Assembly: GCA_002711925.1 (NCBI GenBank)
Contig: PASJ01000033.1
Location: 1-50,490 of the forward strand
DNA: 50,490 nucleotides
Source: Pseudobdellovibrionaceae bacterium
GTDB lineage: Bacteria; Bdellovibrionota_B; Oligoflexia; Oligoflexales; Bog-1112
Direction of reading: 5' to 3'
The notes under the pieces were generated by a model. That model did no database searches and was not told the DNA's origin. It was given only the letters and a program-made list of their open reading frames with translations. The first letter of the stretch is position 1. Each line of letters starts with the position of its first letter. The translations under genes and the position numbers were made by a program. Below, piece after piece: positions 8,617 through 17,958 of the stretch.

Positions 8617-9624
8617 ATGACTACAAGACCCTTAGATGAAAACACCCATAATCAAGGAATAAAATCACCAACAATTTGCACAAGCACTTTGACTAAAGAA
8701 AAGATCCCAGATGCAATAGAAGAAAAGACAATTGAAGATAAAACAACTGAGCCCCAAGGACCTTCTAACGATGACTTACCTCTGACAGTTTGGCTTAAAG
8801 GATTTGAACCTTATTTTAGCGACTTTAGTTTAGATGCTAATCAGGTGATGGAAAAACTAGGCATAAAAAGATCGCGTTTAAATCAAATTTCAGGTCGAGA
8901 ACTAAGAGTGGGAAAAGCTCGAATCGATCGATATCTTCGTCCGGTCTACAGGCCACAAGATGTAGAAAAGTATCTTGAGTGGACCCGCCCGACGGCCAGC
9001 CACAAAAGATCTTCAGCTATTATCGAAGAAGCTCGAGAAAAACTCGAGGAAAACACAGCAAAACTTGTAGATCTTGTAAGCACATTGAGTGAAAACCTTG
9101 GAGTTGAAATCGAGGATGCATCAAAAAAAAGTTTTAATGACAACTTTCTTCCTACTCAAAAAGTTAATCATCGACTTTTAGACCAGTCTTTGCATCTTCT
9201 TAAAAAAAATAAGCGTCTTATAGAAAAAGACCAATGCACAAGAACTAAAAAAGATACACTCCAAGCACAAAAACTCGATAACATCAAAACACTCGTCGAA
9301 CACATATTAAATAAAGTTACAAATACCCAAGAAAAACAAGAAACAAACGAGGAAAAACTAACAAAAATTCTCAGCGCATTCTCAAATCTTGAAAAAAGCA
9401 TTCTTTCAGCTACGGAAAAAACAACAAACACCCTACTTGATCGTTTCGATCAAAAACTTGAAGAAAAACTTAAACCCTACGCCAAAGAAAACCTTTTTTC
9501 AAAGCCTCACCTAAAAAGTCGCCACAAAATAAAACAAACCTTTTTCAAAGAAAAAACAGTGACATCAGACCATTATCAACAAAGCTTAAATAAACACCGT
9601 GACAACCCATCACTAAAAAGCTAA
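8617..9624 (+). CDS. MerR-like DNA-binding domain protein with coiled-coil tail
   Basis: A 335-residue soluble protein with no signal peptide. The first 60 residues are polar and probably disordered. Residues about 75-130 read as a winged-helix segment of MerR/excisionase style: ANQVMEKLGIKRSRLNQIS, then RELRVGKARIDRYLRPVYR and DVEKYLEW. The order is helix-turn-helix, a basic wing, then a tyrosine-rich hook. The rest (about residues 145-290) is heptad-rich charged sequence predicted to form coiled coils, and the tail is basic. This suggests a sequence-specific DNA-binding protein that oligomerises, perhaps a transcription or chromosome-organisation factor. It lies upstream of folK (101-base gap). 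The exact family is not identified. Confidence 0.7.
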   Translation: MTTRPLDENTHNQGIKSPTICTSTLTKEKIPDAIEEKTIEDKTTEPQGPSNDDLPLTVWLKGFEPYFSDFSLDANQVMEKLGIKRSRLNQISGRELRVGKARIDRYLRPVYRPQDVEKYLEWTRPTASHKRSSAIIEEAREKLEENTAKLVDLVSTLSENLGVEIEDASKKSFNDNFLPTQKVNHRLLDQSLHLLKKNKRLIEKDQCTRTKKDTLQAQKLDNIKTLVEHILNKVTNTQEKQETNEEKLTKILSAFSNLEKSILSATEKTTNTLLDRFDQKLEEKLKPYAKENLFSKPHLKSRHKIKQTFFKEKTVTSDHYQQSLNKHRDNPSLKS

Positions 9625-9725
9625 GATAAAACCTTTTTAGGTGAAACAAAGCATAAAATTTCATCTTTTTCAAACAAAGCTAATATCTTTAAAATCTCAA
9701 AAATTTTTTTTAAGGCTCACTATCA

Positions 9726-10232
9726 TTGCTAGATAAAAAAAATAATTTTTCTTTCAACAAGACAAAAAAAGACTTTAAACAAGAAAAATACAGTTACGTC
9801 CTTTCTTTTGGCTCAAACCTTGGGTCAAGAAAAAAAAATCTCGATAAAGCTTTGAGCCTTTTAAAAGATATTGTTACCATAAAAAATCAAACAAGAATAT
9901 TAGAAACCAAGCCTTTAAAATCAAAAAAATATTGCACAAAAGACCACAAAGACTACTTAAACTTCTTGTGCGAGGTCACAAGCTCATTTGATCCACCGAC
10001 TTTGTACGAAAACATCGTAAAAATAGAAGATCTCATAGGTCATAACAGAATTAGAAAATGGGCTCCTCGAAAGATCGATATCGATATTTTACTTATGGCA
10101 TCTGGAGAAGAAAAAAAATTTCATCAACGCCAGTGGTTAAAATTTGAAGATGATAATCTTTCAATCCCTCATTATGATTTAGCAAATAGAAAATTTTTAC
10201 TCAGTCTTTTAAATGAATTGTTTTATCCTTAA
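9726..10232 (+). CDS. folK: 2-amino-4-hydroxy-6-hydroxymethyldihydropteridine pyrophosphokinase
   Basis: HPPK transfers pyrophosphate from ATP to 6-hydroxymethyl-7,8-dihydropterin in folate synthesis. The 168-residue protein shows the N-terminal YVLSFGSNLGSRKKNLDKAL (family pattern GSNLG-R) and the signature KWAPRKIDIDILLM, equivalent to R-W-x-P-R-x-D-x-D-I-L, with both metal-binding aspartates (about residues 118-120). About 25 Lys/Asn-rich residues precede the usual start. No in-frame ATG exists there, so the TTG at 9726 is used, with AAGG upstream. No other folate gene lies beside it; its neighbours are the MerR-like gene and a lipoprotein. Confidence 0.9.
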   Translation: MLDKKNNFSFNKTKKDFKQEKYSYVLSFGSNLGSRKKNLDKALSLLKDIVTIKNQTRILETKPLKSKKYCTKDHKDYLNFLCEVTSSFDPPTLYENIVKIEDLIGHNRIRKWAPRKIDIDILLMASGEEKKFHQRQWLKFEDDNLSIPHYDLANRKFLLSLLNELFYP

Positions 10233-10417
10233 TAAATATCTTTTTTGCTATGATTTTATTTTTCTTGTAAAATTTTCGAGGACCTTAAAGAAAAAACACC
10301 TTAAAATCACTTCGTCCAAATCACTTACAATATCTAAAAAAATCAACTATAATAAAAAAATAAATAATTAAAAATTAATTTTTAAATTAAAGATTTTACA
10401 AAAAAAAAGGAGATGTT

Positions 10418-13400
10418 TTGAAAAGCTCAACACTTATCTTTAGTTTTTATTTTTTTCTTATAATTTTATCATGTACCCAACCTTCCACAAATACAGGTTC
10501 TTACAATCCCAAAACTGATACGGCAGAAGATCAAGAAGATCAAGAAAGCAGTGCTATTACAGACATTGACAGCGTAGAAATACCCAAAATCGACGCAAGT
10601 AAGCTAGAGCTAGACGCTTCTTCTGAAGTGACAGCACAAACTTATGTAATAAAGTCTAACGATGAAATTTACAAAAGTCTTGTCATGCTTCCTACATTAA
10701 AAAGTAATTCTCCAGTAGCTAATTATTTTAAATACGTAATTACAAGTAGTTATGGAACAAGAGAAGAAGGAATCTTTACTGATTCTTATAAAGAAATCAT
10801 GCAACCTCCAAACGGTGATTTAACAATAACTTTTACTCCATGTTTAGACATCTCAAATGCACAAGACACTAACAGCCCTTGCGGTAAAAGTCTCACAAAA
10901 GGTATCACTATAAAAAACCCGAGTATTTCAAGTGATGCGCTTGACGCTCTTACAGCCTTCGAAGACAGTGACTCTGCTGTTAAAGCTACCATAAGAGCGA
11001 TATATGACTCTATCAGTGAATGTAAAGCTAGCCTTGTTGATTCTGACAGTTCTGATCCGGCAATAGGTGTAGAAAAAGAAAAATACCAAAGGCTACTAGA
11101 AAGACTTGAGAAAGTCGGACCGTCTAACTTTGGAACATATATGAACTCTTATACAGCACAAGAGATCTTCGATGATTCCTCTAGTCAATCATCGTCTGCT
11201 GACACGGATGGTGACGGCATAGTTGATGTAAGTGATAACTGTCCTTTCGTATTAAACCCAGATCAAGCAGATTCACTTGGAAATTCCGTTGGAGATGCTT
11301 GCAGGCAGCAAGATCAAGATTTTTCTATTGACCTATTGGGCGACAAAAAATATGGCAACACAGGAGATAAAATTACTTTTAATGTTTATATTAGTGAAAA
11401 TGGGGAAAATTTAACAGTTCCTCAAGGCTTTAGTTATTCGTGGTTTTATAGAGATCATGCTTGTCCAACGGATATGATTGATTGTAAAGATGATGAGAAG
11501 AGCGAATGTACCCAAAATAAAATTGCTGGAAAGTGTCCTTACTCGACAGTTTTAACACAAAGCACTTATACTATCGATTCAGCTATTAAAGATGATTTTG
11601 GTAAATTTTATTGCGTCCAAGTTGAAAAAGAAGATAAGAGTTATTCAACATGTCAACTTCTTAAAGAGATAGAACCCGAATTACAAGATTTTCCTAACTA
11701 TTATCTTTCTGAAGAGAACAGCTCTCTTACATTAACTTCAAGTCTAAGTGATGACTTTTCTCAGGTCGTTAGAGATGCTGAACTTGAACTTCAATACACG
11801 TGGACTTATCAAGAAGAAAATGAAAGTCTATCTGAAGAGATATCAGCCGAGACAACTGGTTTTGATATTACTGTTGATGGCGAACTAAAAATTAATAAAG
11901 CAAAAACTAGTACGAAATACTGCGTTACAGTTAAAACAATGGATAAAAGCGACGTTCCAGCTAAAAAATGCACTAGTAAAACTAATTTACAAAATTCAGC
12001 TCTTAAATGGGACATAAGCTCAATGGATGATGAAGACTATGAAACTTACAAAATATCTTTTGCTGAAAAAACTGGTGAAGGCTACTATGAAAGTTCAGAC
12101 CGAGACTCAGACACAATCATAACATGTGGTAGCAAAGAGGATATCTCGTGCACAGATAAGGTATGGGTCTGTAGCGGAGATGACTGTGACAACAGACAAG
12201 AAAAAAATAAATATGACGTTTGTACTTTTCATTGTTCAACTCAATCTACAACATGGTACTGGAGCAAGGATGCTGTGATTGATGAAAATGATCAAATACT
12301 TGATGCTGGTAGTTATGAACAAGGCCAGTATAAAATAAAATTAAAGACTGTTCCGACAAAAGATATCTATTTTACAAAAGAGAGAATAGAGTCCGAAAAT
12401 GAAGAAGAAACAAAATCTCTTGGTTATTTTTGTGTGAGAGCAGAAAATTATAAAGAAGAAACTAGAGATTTGTGCACTGAACCACCTTATGAAAATCCTC
12501 TTTTTTATACAGCTAGTAGTTACTCATTTAAAAATGAACAAGATGCTGTCTTAGGTCTTCATAAAGATAAGGTTGTTAGAGCCTTAAATAATGAAGAAGG
12601 CTATGTAAAACAGTATTGTAGTGGGAGTGACGGTCTAAGATCTGGTTCTGGTTGCATTGGAGTAAGAGATAGATTTTCTGAGAAAAAATACATAGAAAGA
12701 GACGACGGGGGTGATTTCGAATCTTACATATTTGGAGGCGCGGTAAAATGGGGCCATAGATATGGCAATGGAAAATTTATTGAGTTGAACGACGATGAGT
12801 ACGAGATTAAGATTGGAAGTGAAGTTGATACACGGTATACTTTCACTTACAAACAAAGACCTAACAATACAAACTATGTTGAAACCTATTTTAAAGAAAA
12901 TAAAGAGAGAGATGAATACCAACCTAATATTCGTGTGGATCAATTCGAAGACGAAGAATCTTTTAACGATATGGATAGTCTTGTTCTTCGAAAAGACGGT
13001 CATTGGCTCAACAAGATTAAAGGTGAAATTCCCGTTTGCGCACAAGTTACAAAAGACTTGAACACGTATGAATATTGTATAGTTTTTGGTAGCGAAAAGA
13101 AAAAAGGAAACGTATTTAAAGCACTTAACGAAGTTAATTTTGCAAATTTTAAGGATGGCCCTATATATACTTTATACGCAGTTGGTGGGTTTTTAGTTTT
13201 AAGAGGAATAGTGAATTTAATAGACCCTTCTCGGAATCTAAAAAAGAGTTTTTTTACTGATTTTGATCCTACAGGTCAGTATCTTTGCAATCAACATTGT
13301 GCTAACAAAAAAGCAAAAGTTTACTTGGAAACTTTAAAGACAAAAACCCAATCAGTGGAACTTACTAAGACACAAATTGATAGTATAAAAAATAGGATCG

Positions 13401-13798
13401 AGGGCATGGAGAATGATGTGTTTAGAGCTGGGGCAGGAGGGAGAGCAGGATGGACAACTGCATTGGAAAATGCAAGGGGCCAAAAAACTGTGAATCTGCC
13501 TGAGACGACAACCATTAATGCACTAGATGGGGGGTCGAAGGGGAATTCTAGTCATGGCAGGATGGCGCTTGATTGGGATTTAAATCCAGTAAAGGCCAAG
13601 GCATTACGAGGAGGAGGTCTTATCGGTGGTTTAGCGATGATAGCTGGAGGTCTAGCTTCCCAATACTGGAATCTTGCACAAGAACAGAGCCCTTGTGCAA
13701 CCTTTGAGAACGAAACTTTATATTGGAGAGAGCTACTGGCTCAAAAAAACGTTGATATGGAAAAAATCACGAATTATTTTGAAGCTTCAATTGAATAA
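10418..13798 (+). CDS. giant lipoprotein with thrombospondin-3-type Ca-binding motif
   Basis: A 1126-residue lipoprotein starting at TTG, with AAAAGGAG five bases before it. The leader ends in the lipobox IILSC (Cys19). The acidic exported region includes one thrombospondin type-3-like segment near residues 261-294 (DTDGDGIVD, DNCPFVLNPDQ, GDAC), a predicted calcium loop. A long Cys-containing region follows; its repeated pattern Y-C-V-(Q/T/R)-(V/A), as in FYCVQVEKED, YCVTVKTMD and FCVRAENY, suggests tandem Ig-like beta domains. Near the C terminus two hydrophobic segments (about 914-935 and 1062-1082) flank a soluble stretch, as in the 1066-3015 lipoprotein. A surface or adhesin-like role is inference. 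Its stop overlaps the end of cmk by 12 bases, tail to tail. Confidence 0.8.
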   Translation: MKSSTLIFSFYFFLIILSCTQPSTNTGSYNPKTDTAEDQEDQESSAITDIDSVEIPKIDASKLELDASSEVTAQTYVIKSNDEIYKSLVMLPTLKSNSPVANYFKYVITSSYGTREEGIFTDSYKEIMQPPNGDLTITFTPCLDISNAQDTNSPCGKSLTKGITIKNPSISSDALDALTAFEDSDSAVKATIRAIYDSISECKASLVDSDSSDPAIGVEKEKYQRLLERLEKVGPSNFGTYMNSYTAQEIFDDSSSQSSSADTDGDGIVDVSDNCPFVLNPDQADSLGNSVGDACRQQDQDFSIDLLGDKKYGNTGDKITFNVYISENGENLTVPQGFSYSWFYRDHACPTDMIDCKDDEKSECTQNKIAGKCPYSTVLTQSTYTIDSAIKDDFGKFYCVQVEKEDKSYSTCQLLKEIEPELQDFPNYYLSEENSSLTLTSSLSDDFSQVVRDAELELQYTWTYQEENESLSEEISAETTGFDITVDGELKINKAKTSTKYCVTVKTMDKSDVPAKKCTSKTNLQNSALKWDISSMDDEDYETYKISFAEKTGEGYYESSDRDSDTIITCGSKEDISCTDKVWVCSGDDCDNRQEKNKYDVCTFHCSTQSTTWYWSKDAVIDENDQILDAGSYEQGQYKIKLKTVPTKDIYFTKERIESENEEETKSLGYFCVRAENYKEETRDLCTEPPYENPLFYTASSYSFKNEQDAVLGLHKDKVVRALNNEEGYVKQYCSGSDGLRSGSGCIGVRDRFSEKKYIERDDGGDFESYIFGGAVKWGHRYGNGKFIELNDDEYEIKIGSEVDTRYTFTYKQRPNNTNYVETYFKENKERDEYQPNIRVDQFEDEESFNDMDSLVLRKDGHWLNKIKGEIPVCAQVTKDLNTYEYCIVFGSEKKKGNVFKALNEVNFANFKDGPIYTLYAVGGFLVLRGIVNLIDPSRNLKKSFFTDFDPTGQYLCNQHCANKKAKVYLETLKTKTQSVELTKTQIDSIKNRIEGMENDVFRAGAGGRAGWTTALENARGQKTVNLPETTTINALDGGSKGNSSHGRMALDWDLNPVKAKALRGGGLIGGLAMIAGGLASQYWNLAQEQSPCATFENETLYWRELLAQKNVDMEKITNYFEASIE

Positions 13799-14494
13799 AA
13801 GTTTGAGTTCTAACAATTTTTTCTCCACTAGCTCTATAAAATCTTTTACACAATCGTTTTGACTTTTACTTGAGGTGTCAAACTTAATGGAATCTTCAGT
13901 TTCAACCAGTGGTGCAACGCCTCTTTTTGTATCCTCTTGGTCTCTTTCTTTCATTTGGTGGATGAGCTGATCTAAAGTTACGACTTTAGAGTCTTCACCT
14001 TTGAGTTGCTCGAGACGTCTTTTAGCACGATTTTCTATGGATGCTGTCATGAAAACTTTAACGGATGCTTTGGGAAAAACGACGGTCCCAATGTCTCTTC
14101 CTTCCATGACAACGACCTTTTTCTTACAAGATAAAGCAAGATTTCTTTGAATGGGCAAAAGAGCTTGTCTGACACGCTTAAGTTTGGCTAACTGACTAGC
14201 TTGTTGTCCTGTGGTTTCCGACATAAGTTTCGAGCTGATGTCGTGACCTTGATAAAAAAGCCTTCTTGTCTCGTGTTTCCATATAAAATGAATGTTAAAA
14301 TCTTCGACGACCTTTAAAAGAGCCGTTTCATCAGTAAAAGAAATATTTTTTTCACCTGCTAGATAAGCTACAGCTCGATATAAAATACCCGTGTTGACGT
14401 AAACCCAAGATTTTTCATCGCACGCTCGACTACAAATACTTGACTTACCAGAACCGGCTGTTCCATCAACAGCAACAATAATAGGTTCAACCAT
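13787..14494 (-). CDS. cmk: cytidylate kinase
   Basis: Cytidylate kinase phosphorylates CMP and dCMP with ATP in pyrimidine nucleotide supply. The protein, 235 residues from the ATG at 14494, has the P-loop AVDGTAGSGKSS (about residues 8-19), the CMP-site segment VNTGILYRAVAYLA, the motif VVMEGRDIGTVVFP, and the lid/adenine region NRAKRRLEQLK with QMKERDQEDTKR-VAPL. All are as in bacterial Cmk. The upstream in-frame ATG at 14521 has no ribosome site, whereas AAGGAG precedes 14494 by 11 bases. It follows accA on the same strand, with a hairpin between them, and overlaps the lipoprotein gene at its 3' end. Confidence 0.95.
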   Translation of the reverse strand: MVEPIIVAVDGTAGSGKSSICSRACDEKSWVYVNTGILYRAVAYLAGEKNISFTDETALLKVVEDFNIHFIWKHETRRLFYQGHDISSKLMSETTGQQASQLAKLKRVRQALLPIQRNLALSCKKKVVVMEGRDIGTVVFPKASVKVFMTASIENRAKRRLEQLKGEDSKVVTLDQLIHQMKERDQEDTKRGVAPLVETEDSIKFDTSSKSQNDCVKDFIELVEKKLLELKLLFN

Positions 14495-14539
14495 AAAAAA
14501 ACCCACTCCTTGAAAAAGCATAAAAATGAAAAATCAAAA

Positions 14540-14580
14540 AAATAAAAATAAATTAAAAGCTTGTCTTTTCACCACAAGCT
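14540..14580 (-). terminator. weak intrinsic terminator after accA
   Basis: AGCTTGT (14558-14564) and ACAAGCT (14574-14580) form a 7-bp stem with a 9-base loop. Read on the minus strand, it is followed by a T-rich run (TTTTAATTTATTTTT). It overlaps the accA stop codon. It could attenuate rather than fully separate accA from cmk. Confidence 0.5.
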
Positions 14581-15541
14581 AGACGGTCATATTTTCATCA
14601 AAACAACCTAAAGCCAAAAACCTATCATGTCTTTGCTTTCTCAACTCATCAGCTGAGCATGAATTGAGGTCACAAAGATCTTGATAGAGACGCTTTGACA
14701 GGTTTTCAGCAGCTTCTGCGGGACAACGATGAGCCCCCCCACTCGGTTCTTTAATAACGGAATCGATAATCCCATGGGACAAAGCACACGGAGCCGTCAA
14801 ACGCAAAGCTTGAGCCATGTCTGCAGCTTTCCTCGAATCTTTCGATAATATTGAAGCACAACCTTCTGGTGATATCACTGAATAAACAGCATACTCCATC
14901 ATGTGCACACGATTTCCGACAGCGATAGCTAAAGCTCCACCACTTCCACCTTCACCAATCACAGCACATGTCACCGGAACCTTCAACGACGACATCCTCA
15001 TAATGTTATGTGCAATGGCTTGAGATTGTCCCCGTTGCTCGGCACCAACACCAGGATATGCACCAGGTGTATCGATCAAACAAACGATAGGCATATTAAA
15101 TCTTTCTCCCATTTCAAATAAACGAAGAGCTTTACGATAACCTTCGGGTCTTGGCATACCGAAATTTCTTCGAATATTTTCTTTTGTCCCTCTCCCCTTT
15201 TGCTGACCGACAACAACAACAGAAAAGCCACGAAAAGAAGCAATACCACCAACCATAGCTGGATCATCGTAAAAGCCACGATCACCGTGGAGCTCCTCGA
15301 AAGATTCGCACATGAAGTTGATGTACTCGAGAGTGTTTGGCCGTCGCGGGTGACGAGAAAGTTGAACCACCTCGTAATCACTGATACCAGAAAATATCTT
15401 GGACCTCAACTCATTAGACTTATCTTGGAGATTTCTCATCTCTCCTTCTAAATCTATTTTTTCAGTTGAAGCAATCTTTTGCAGTTTGTGTATTTGGGTT
15501 TCTAGCTCAAGCATAGATTTTTCAAAAGGAATGTAATTCAT
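14579..15541 (-). CDS. accA: acetyl-CoA carboxylase carboxyltransferase subunit alpha
   Basis: AccA pairs with AccD to transfer the carboxyl group from biotin to acetyl-CoA, making malonyl-CoA for fatty acid synthesis. The 320-residue protein is of normal length and starts with the expected helix MNYIPFEKSMLELETQIHKL. It carries family landmarks such as RHPRRPNTLEYI, GDRGFYDDPAMVGGIA, GQQKGRGTKENIRRNFGMP, PGAYPGVGAEQRGQ and GEGGSGGALAI, which form the oxyanion and CoA sites. Nothing is missing. It is transcribed divergently from the FmdB gene and followed by cmk. accD is not in the window. Confidence 0.97.
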   Translation of the reverse strand: MNYIPFEKSMLELETQIHKLQKIASTEKIDLEGEMRNLQDKSNELRSKIFSGISDYEVVQLSRHPRRPNTLEYINFMCESFEELHGDRGFYDDPAMVGGIASFRGFSVVVVGQQKGRGTKENIRRNFGMPRPEGYRKALRLFEMGERFNMPIVCLIDTPGAYPGVGAEQRGQSQAIAHNIMRMSSLKVPVTCAVIGEGGSGGALAIAVGNRVHMMEYAVYSVISPEGCASILSKDSRKAADMAQALRLTAPCALSHGIIDSVIKEPSGGAHRCPAEAAENLSKRLYQDLCDLNSCSADELRKQRHDRFLALGCFDENMTV

Positions 15542-15628
15542 TCAAGATTTAACCCTATGTTGATAAAAAATTATTTTCTTCTCCCCCAAACAAAAGAGAA
15601 AAGAAAAAAGACAGTAAAAAAGTCTTTC

Positions 15629-15658
15629 TTGACAAAGATAAGAAAGGACCGCTATGTA
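15629..15658 (+). promoter_or_regulatory. candidate promoter for the FmdB gene
   Basis: TTGACA (15629-15634) is followed after 18 bases by TATGTA (15653-15658) in the gap between divergent accA and the FmdB gene. The -10 match is only partial. A transcript would carry a leader of about 65 bases before the ATG at 15731. Confidence 0.35.
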
Positions 15659-15730
15659 TAGCATGACTTTACGTTTAAACACCACACACGAGATCAATAA
15701 ACACTTTATCAGCTGTAAAGGAAAGTGCAA

Positions 15731-16048
15731 ATGCCAATATACGAATTTAGATGCAAAAAATGCAATGAAATTAGTAGCTTCATCATGAAAATGAGCGACA
15801 AAAAACCACCGCAAGGCTGCCAAAACTGTAACTCCGACGATCTCGTTAAAATTATGAGCCAAACCCACTTTGTTTTGAAAGGTCAAGGTTGGTACGAAAC
15901 AGATTTTAAGGACAAAAAACCTGAACAAAAGAAAAAAACACAAGAAACAAAAAACGAGGCAAAAACGGATAAAAAAAACAATCAAAGTAACAATAGCTCT
16001 AGCCCTAAAAAATCCACTTCCTCCCCAGAAAACAAAAAAGCTGTTTAA
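15731..16048 (+). CDS. FmdB-family zinc ribbon protein
   Basis: A 105-residue protein beginning MPIYEFRCKKCNEIS, the standard start of the FmdB/CxxC_CxxC_SSSS regulatory-protein family. One zinc ribbon is formed by CKKC (about residues 8-11) and CQNC (about 32-35). The C-terminal half is Lys/Asn/Ser-rich and probably disordered, as is common in the family. A GTG six bases upstream is in frame, but the ATG gives the conserved start and has AAAGG in front. The family's molecular role is not established, although members are often described as putative regulators. It lies alone on the plus strand, convergent with the ABC exporter. Confidence 0.85.
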   Translation: MPIYEFRCKKCNEISSFIMKMSDKKPPQGCQNCNSDDLVKIMSQTHFVLKGQGWYETDFKDKKPEQKKKTQETKNEAKTDKKNNQSNNSSSPKKSTSSPENKKAV

Positions 16049-16093
16049 GCTCTCCCCTTCCCCCATAAGCCAAACAACTTAAAAATGTGTCAC

Positions 16094-17863
16094 TTACTCA
16101 GTGTTTTGGCCGATTTGAAGCTTCCACAACTTAGAATAAAAGCCGTTTTTCTCGATCAGCTCAAAGTGCTTTCCTTCTTCCATTACTCGAGCATTGTTTA
16201 ACACGTAAATTCTGTCGGCATTTCTAACGGTAGACAAGCGATGTGCAATTAAAATGATGGTTCGCCCCCGAAGGAGCTTTTCCACCGACTTTTGAATAAA
16301 AGTCTCTGTTTCATTGTCAATGCTAGAGGTGGCCTCGTCGAATATGACAACAGGAGAATCCTTATAGAGTGCTCGTGCAATAGATATTCTTTGCCGTTGT
16401 CCACCCGAAAGTTTTTTACCCTTACCTCCAACGTAGGTTTCATATCCGTGACTTAAAGATTTAATGAAATCATGAGCTCCTGCTGCTTTTGACGCAGCTT
16501 CAACTTTATCTTTATCGGGCCGATCGTGACAAAAAGCAATATTTTCTAAGACCGTCCCAGGAAATAAAATTGTGTCTTGAGACACTAAACTGATGGAACC
16601 TCTGAGTTGGTCAATGCTAAGATCTTTGATGGGGATTTTATCAATTGTGATAGTTCCAGCTTCAGGCTCATAAAACCTCAAAAGCATCTTGATCAAAGTT
16701 GATTTACCTGAGCCTGTAGCACCAACAAAGGCTGCCATTTTTCCTGCTTCTAAATTAAGATTCAGTTGAGAGAAAAGAAGAGGCTGTCCATCATAAGCAA
16801 AATCAACGTTTTCAAAAGAAACGTGACCTTGCAATTTTTTTCCTAAACTTTTGTGGTTCTCCAAATTTTTAATGGTATAGGGGGTGTGTAAAATATCCAT
16901 AACTCTACGCGTGGATGCTTTAGCTCTTGAATAATTATCGATGACTTGACCCAAATAAGTAAACGGCCAAAGAAATCTTTGAGTTAAAAAAACCATAGCA
17001 CTATAAGAGCCCACAGGTAGCTCACCTTTAAGGGTCATCCAACCACCAAGCAAAAGTGTAATCAAAAAACCGCACAAGATAACGATACGTATGAGAGGAA
17101 TAAAAGCTGCACTTAACTTGATAGCCTCTTCGTTTGATTTTCTGTAGGATTCACTGTTCGAATTCACTTTGTCTAACATAAATTTTTCAGCACCATAACT
17201 TTTAATCACCATGATGCCCGACAAAACACTTTCAATAGTTGCACCTAAAATACCGGCTTTTGTCCTTACTTTCAAATAGCGAGGTTCAATATTTTTTTGA
17301 AAAAAGTACACTCCAAACAAGATAAAAGGAACAGGTAAAACTGTACCAAGAGCTAAAACGGGTGAAAGAAAGAAAAAGACTGTACCGATCAAAATAGTCG
17401 AAGAAAGAATTTGTATAATTTCATTGATACCCGTATCGATAAAACGCTCCAACTGGTTTATATCGTCGTTTACCACTGTTTGAATGTTACCAACCTCTTT
17501 TGATTCAAACCATTTCATGTCAAGGTTTTGAATATGCAGAAAAAGATCCGAGCGAATTTTAGCCTGAAGGTACTGGGCTAGATTTCTCCAATTGATCGAG
17601 TACAGATACTGAAAAAAAGACTCGAACGCCCAAATAAGAAATGTCACAAAACCAAGAATAAAAAGCTGGGATTCAATGGACTCAAAACCAAAATCGGCAA
17701 TTAAACTTTGTTCTTTGCGAACAACAAGATCGACGGCAACACCGATAAGAAGCTCCGGGGCAATATCAAATAATTTATTGAGAAATGAATAGGTGATTCC
17801 GGCTCGGACTCTCTTGCGACTTTCGCTCGAGTACGAATATAAAAAAGATATCGCTGACGACAT
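16094..17863 (-). CDS. ABC exporter, fused membrane and ATPase domains (MsbA/LmrA-type)
   Basis: A 589-residue half-transporter with about six membrane helices in the first 310 residues and an ATPase domain after about residue 340. The ATPase has Walker A GATGSGKST (near residue 377), the signature KKLSGGQRQRISIARAL, Walker B VVIFDEATSSID and the H-loop IAHRLSTVRNADR. It should function as a homodimer that exports a lipid or hydrophobic compound; the substrate cannot be assigned. The start is set at ATG 17863. An in-frame TTG at 17920 would add 19 residues but overlaps a likely -10 element and lacks a ribosome site. The gene follows an exported protein gene on the same strand (95-base gap). 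Confidence 0.9.
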   Translation of the reverse strand: MSSAISFLYSYSSESRKRVRAGITYSFLNKLFDIAPELLIGVAVDLVVRKEQSLIADFGFESIESQLFILGFVTFLIWAFESFFQYLYSINWRNLAQYLQAKIRSDLFLHIQNLDMKWFESKEVGNIQTVVNDDINQLERFIDTGINEIIQILSSTILIGTVFFFLSPVLALGTVLPVPFILFGVYFFQKNIEPRYLKVRTKAGILGATIESVLSGIMVIKSYGAEKFMLDKVNSNSESYRKSNEEAIKLSAAFIPLIRIVILCGFLITLLLGGWMTLKGELPVGSYSAMVFLTQRFLWPFTYLGQVIDNYSRAKASTRRVMDILHTPYTIKNLENHKSLGKKLQGHVSFENVDFAYDGQPLLFSQLNLNLEAGKMAAFVGATGSGKSTLIKMLLRFYEPEAGTITIDKIPIKDLSIDQLRGSISLVSQDTILFPGTVLENIAFCHDRPDKDKVEAASKAAGAHDFIKSLSHGYETYVGGKGKKLSGGQRQRISIARALYKDSPVVIFDEATSSIDNETETFIQKSVEKLLRGRTIILIAHRLSTVRNADRIYVLNNARVMEEGKHFELIEKNGFYSKLWKLQIGQNTE

Positions 17864-17916
17864 GACAGATTCCGTAAGGTGTGTTAAAAATTTTTTTTGA
17901 TAGACCCCATCCGTCG

Positions 17917-17945
17917 GCAATACATGATTGAGATTTTTCTGTCAA
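17917..17945 (-). promoter_or_regulatory. candidate promoter for the ABC exporter
   Basis: Read on the minus strand, TTGACA (17940-17945) is followed after exactly 17 bases by TATTGC (17917-17922). The -35 is perfect and the -10 matches half its positions. Its placement supports translation starting at the downstream ATG at 17863. Confidence 0.35.
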
Positions 17946-17958
17946 GACTTAAGAATTA

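Noticed and set aside
11200-11302. Thrombospondin-3-like DTDGDGIVD motif as a sign of eukaryotic origin of the giant lipoprotein
   Set aside because: Such calcium-binding motifs are widespread in bacterial surface proteins and do not indicate transfer from a eukaryote.
12635-13045. 136-codon minus-strand frame inside the giant lipoprotein gene
   Set aside because: Antisense shadow with low-complexity hydrophobic sequence; the plus-strand lipoprotein is clearly coding.
15542-16066. 174-codon minus-strand reading frame, hydrophobic and Phe-rich, antisense to the FmdB gene
   Set aside because: It is a shadow of the conserved zinc-ribbon gene and its AT-rich flank. It lacks a ribosome site and family features.
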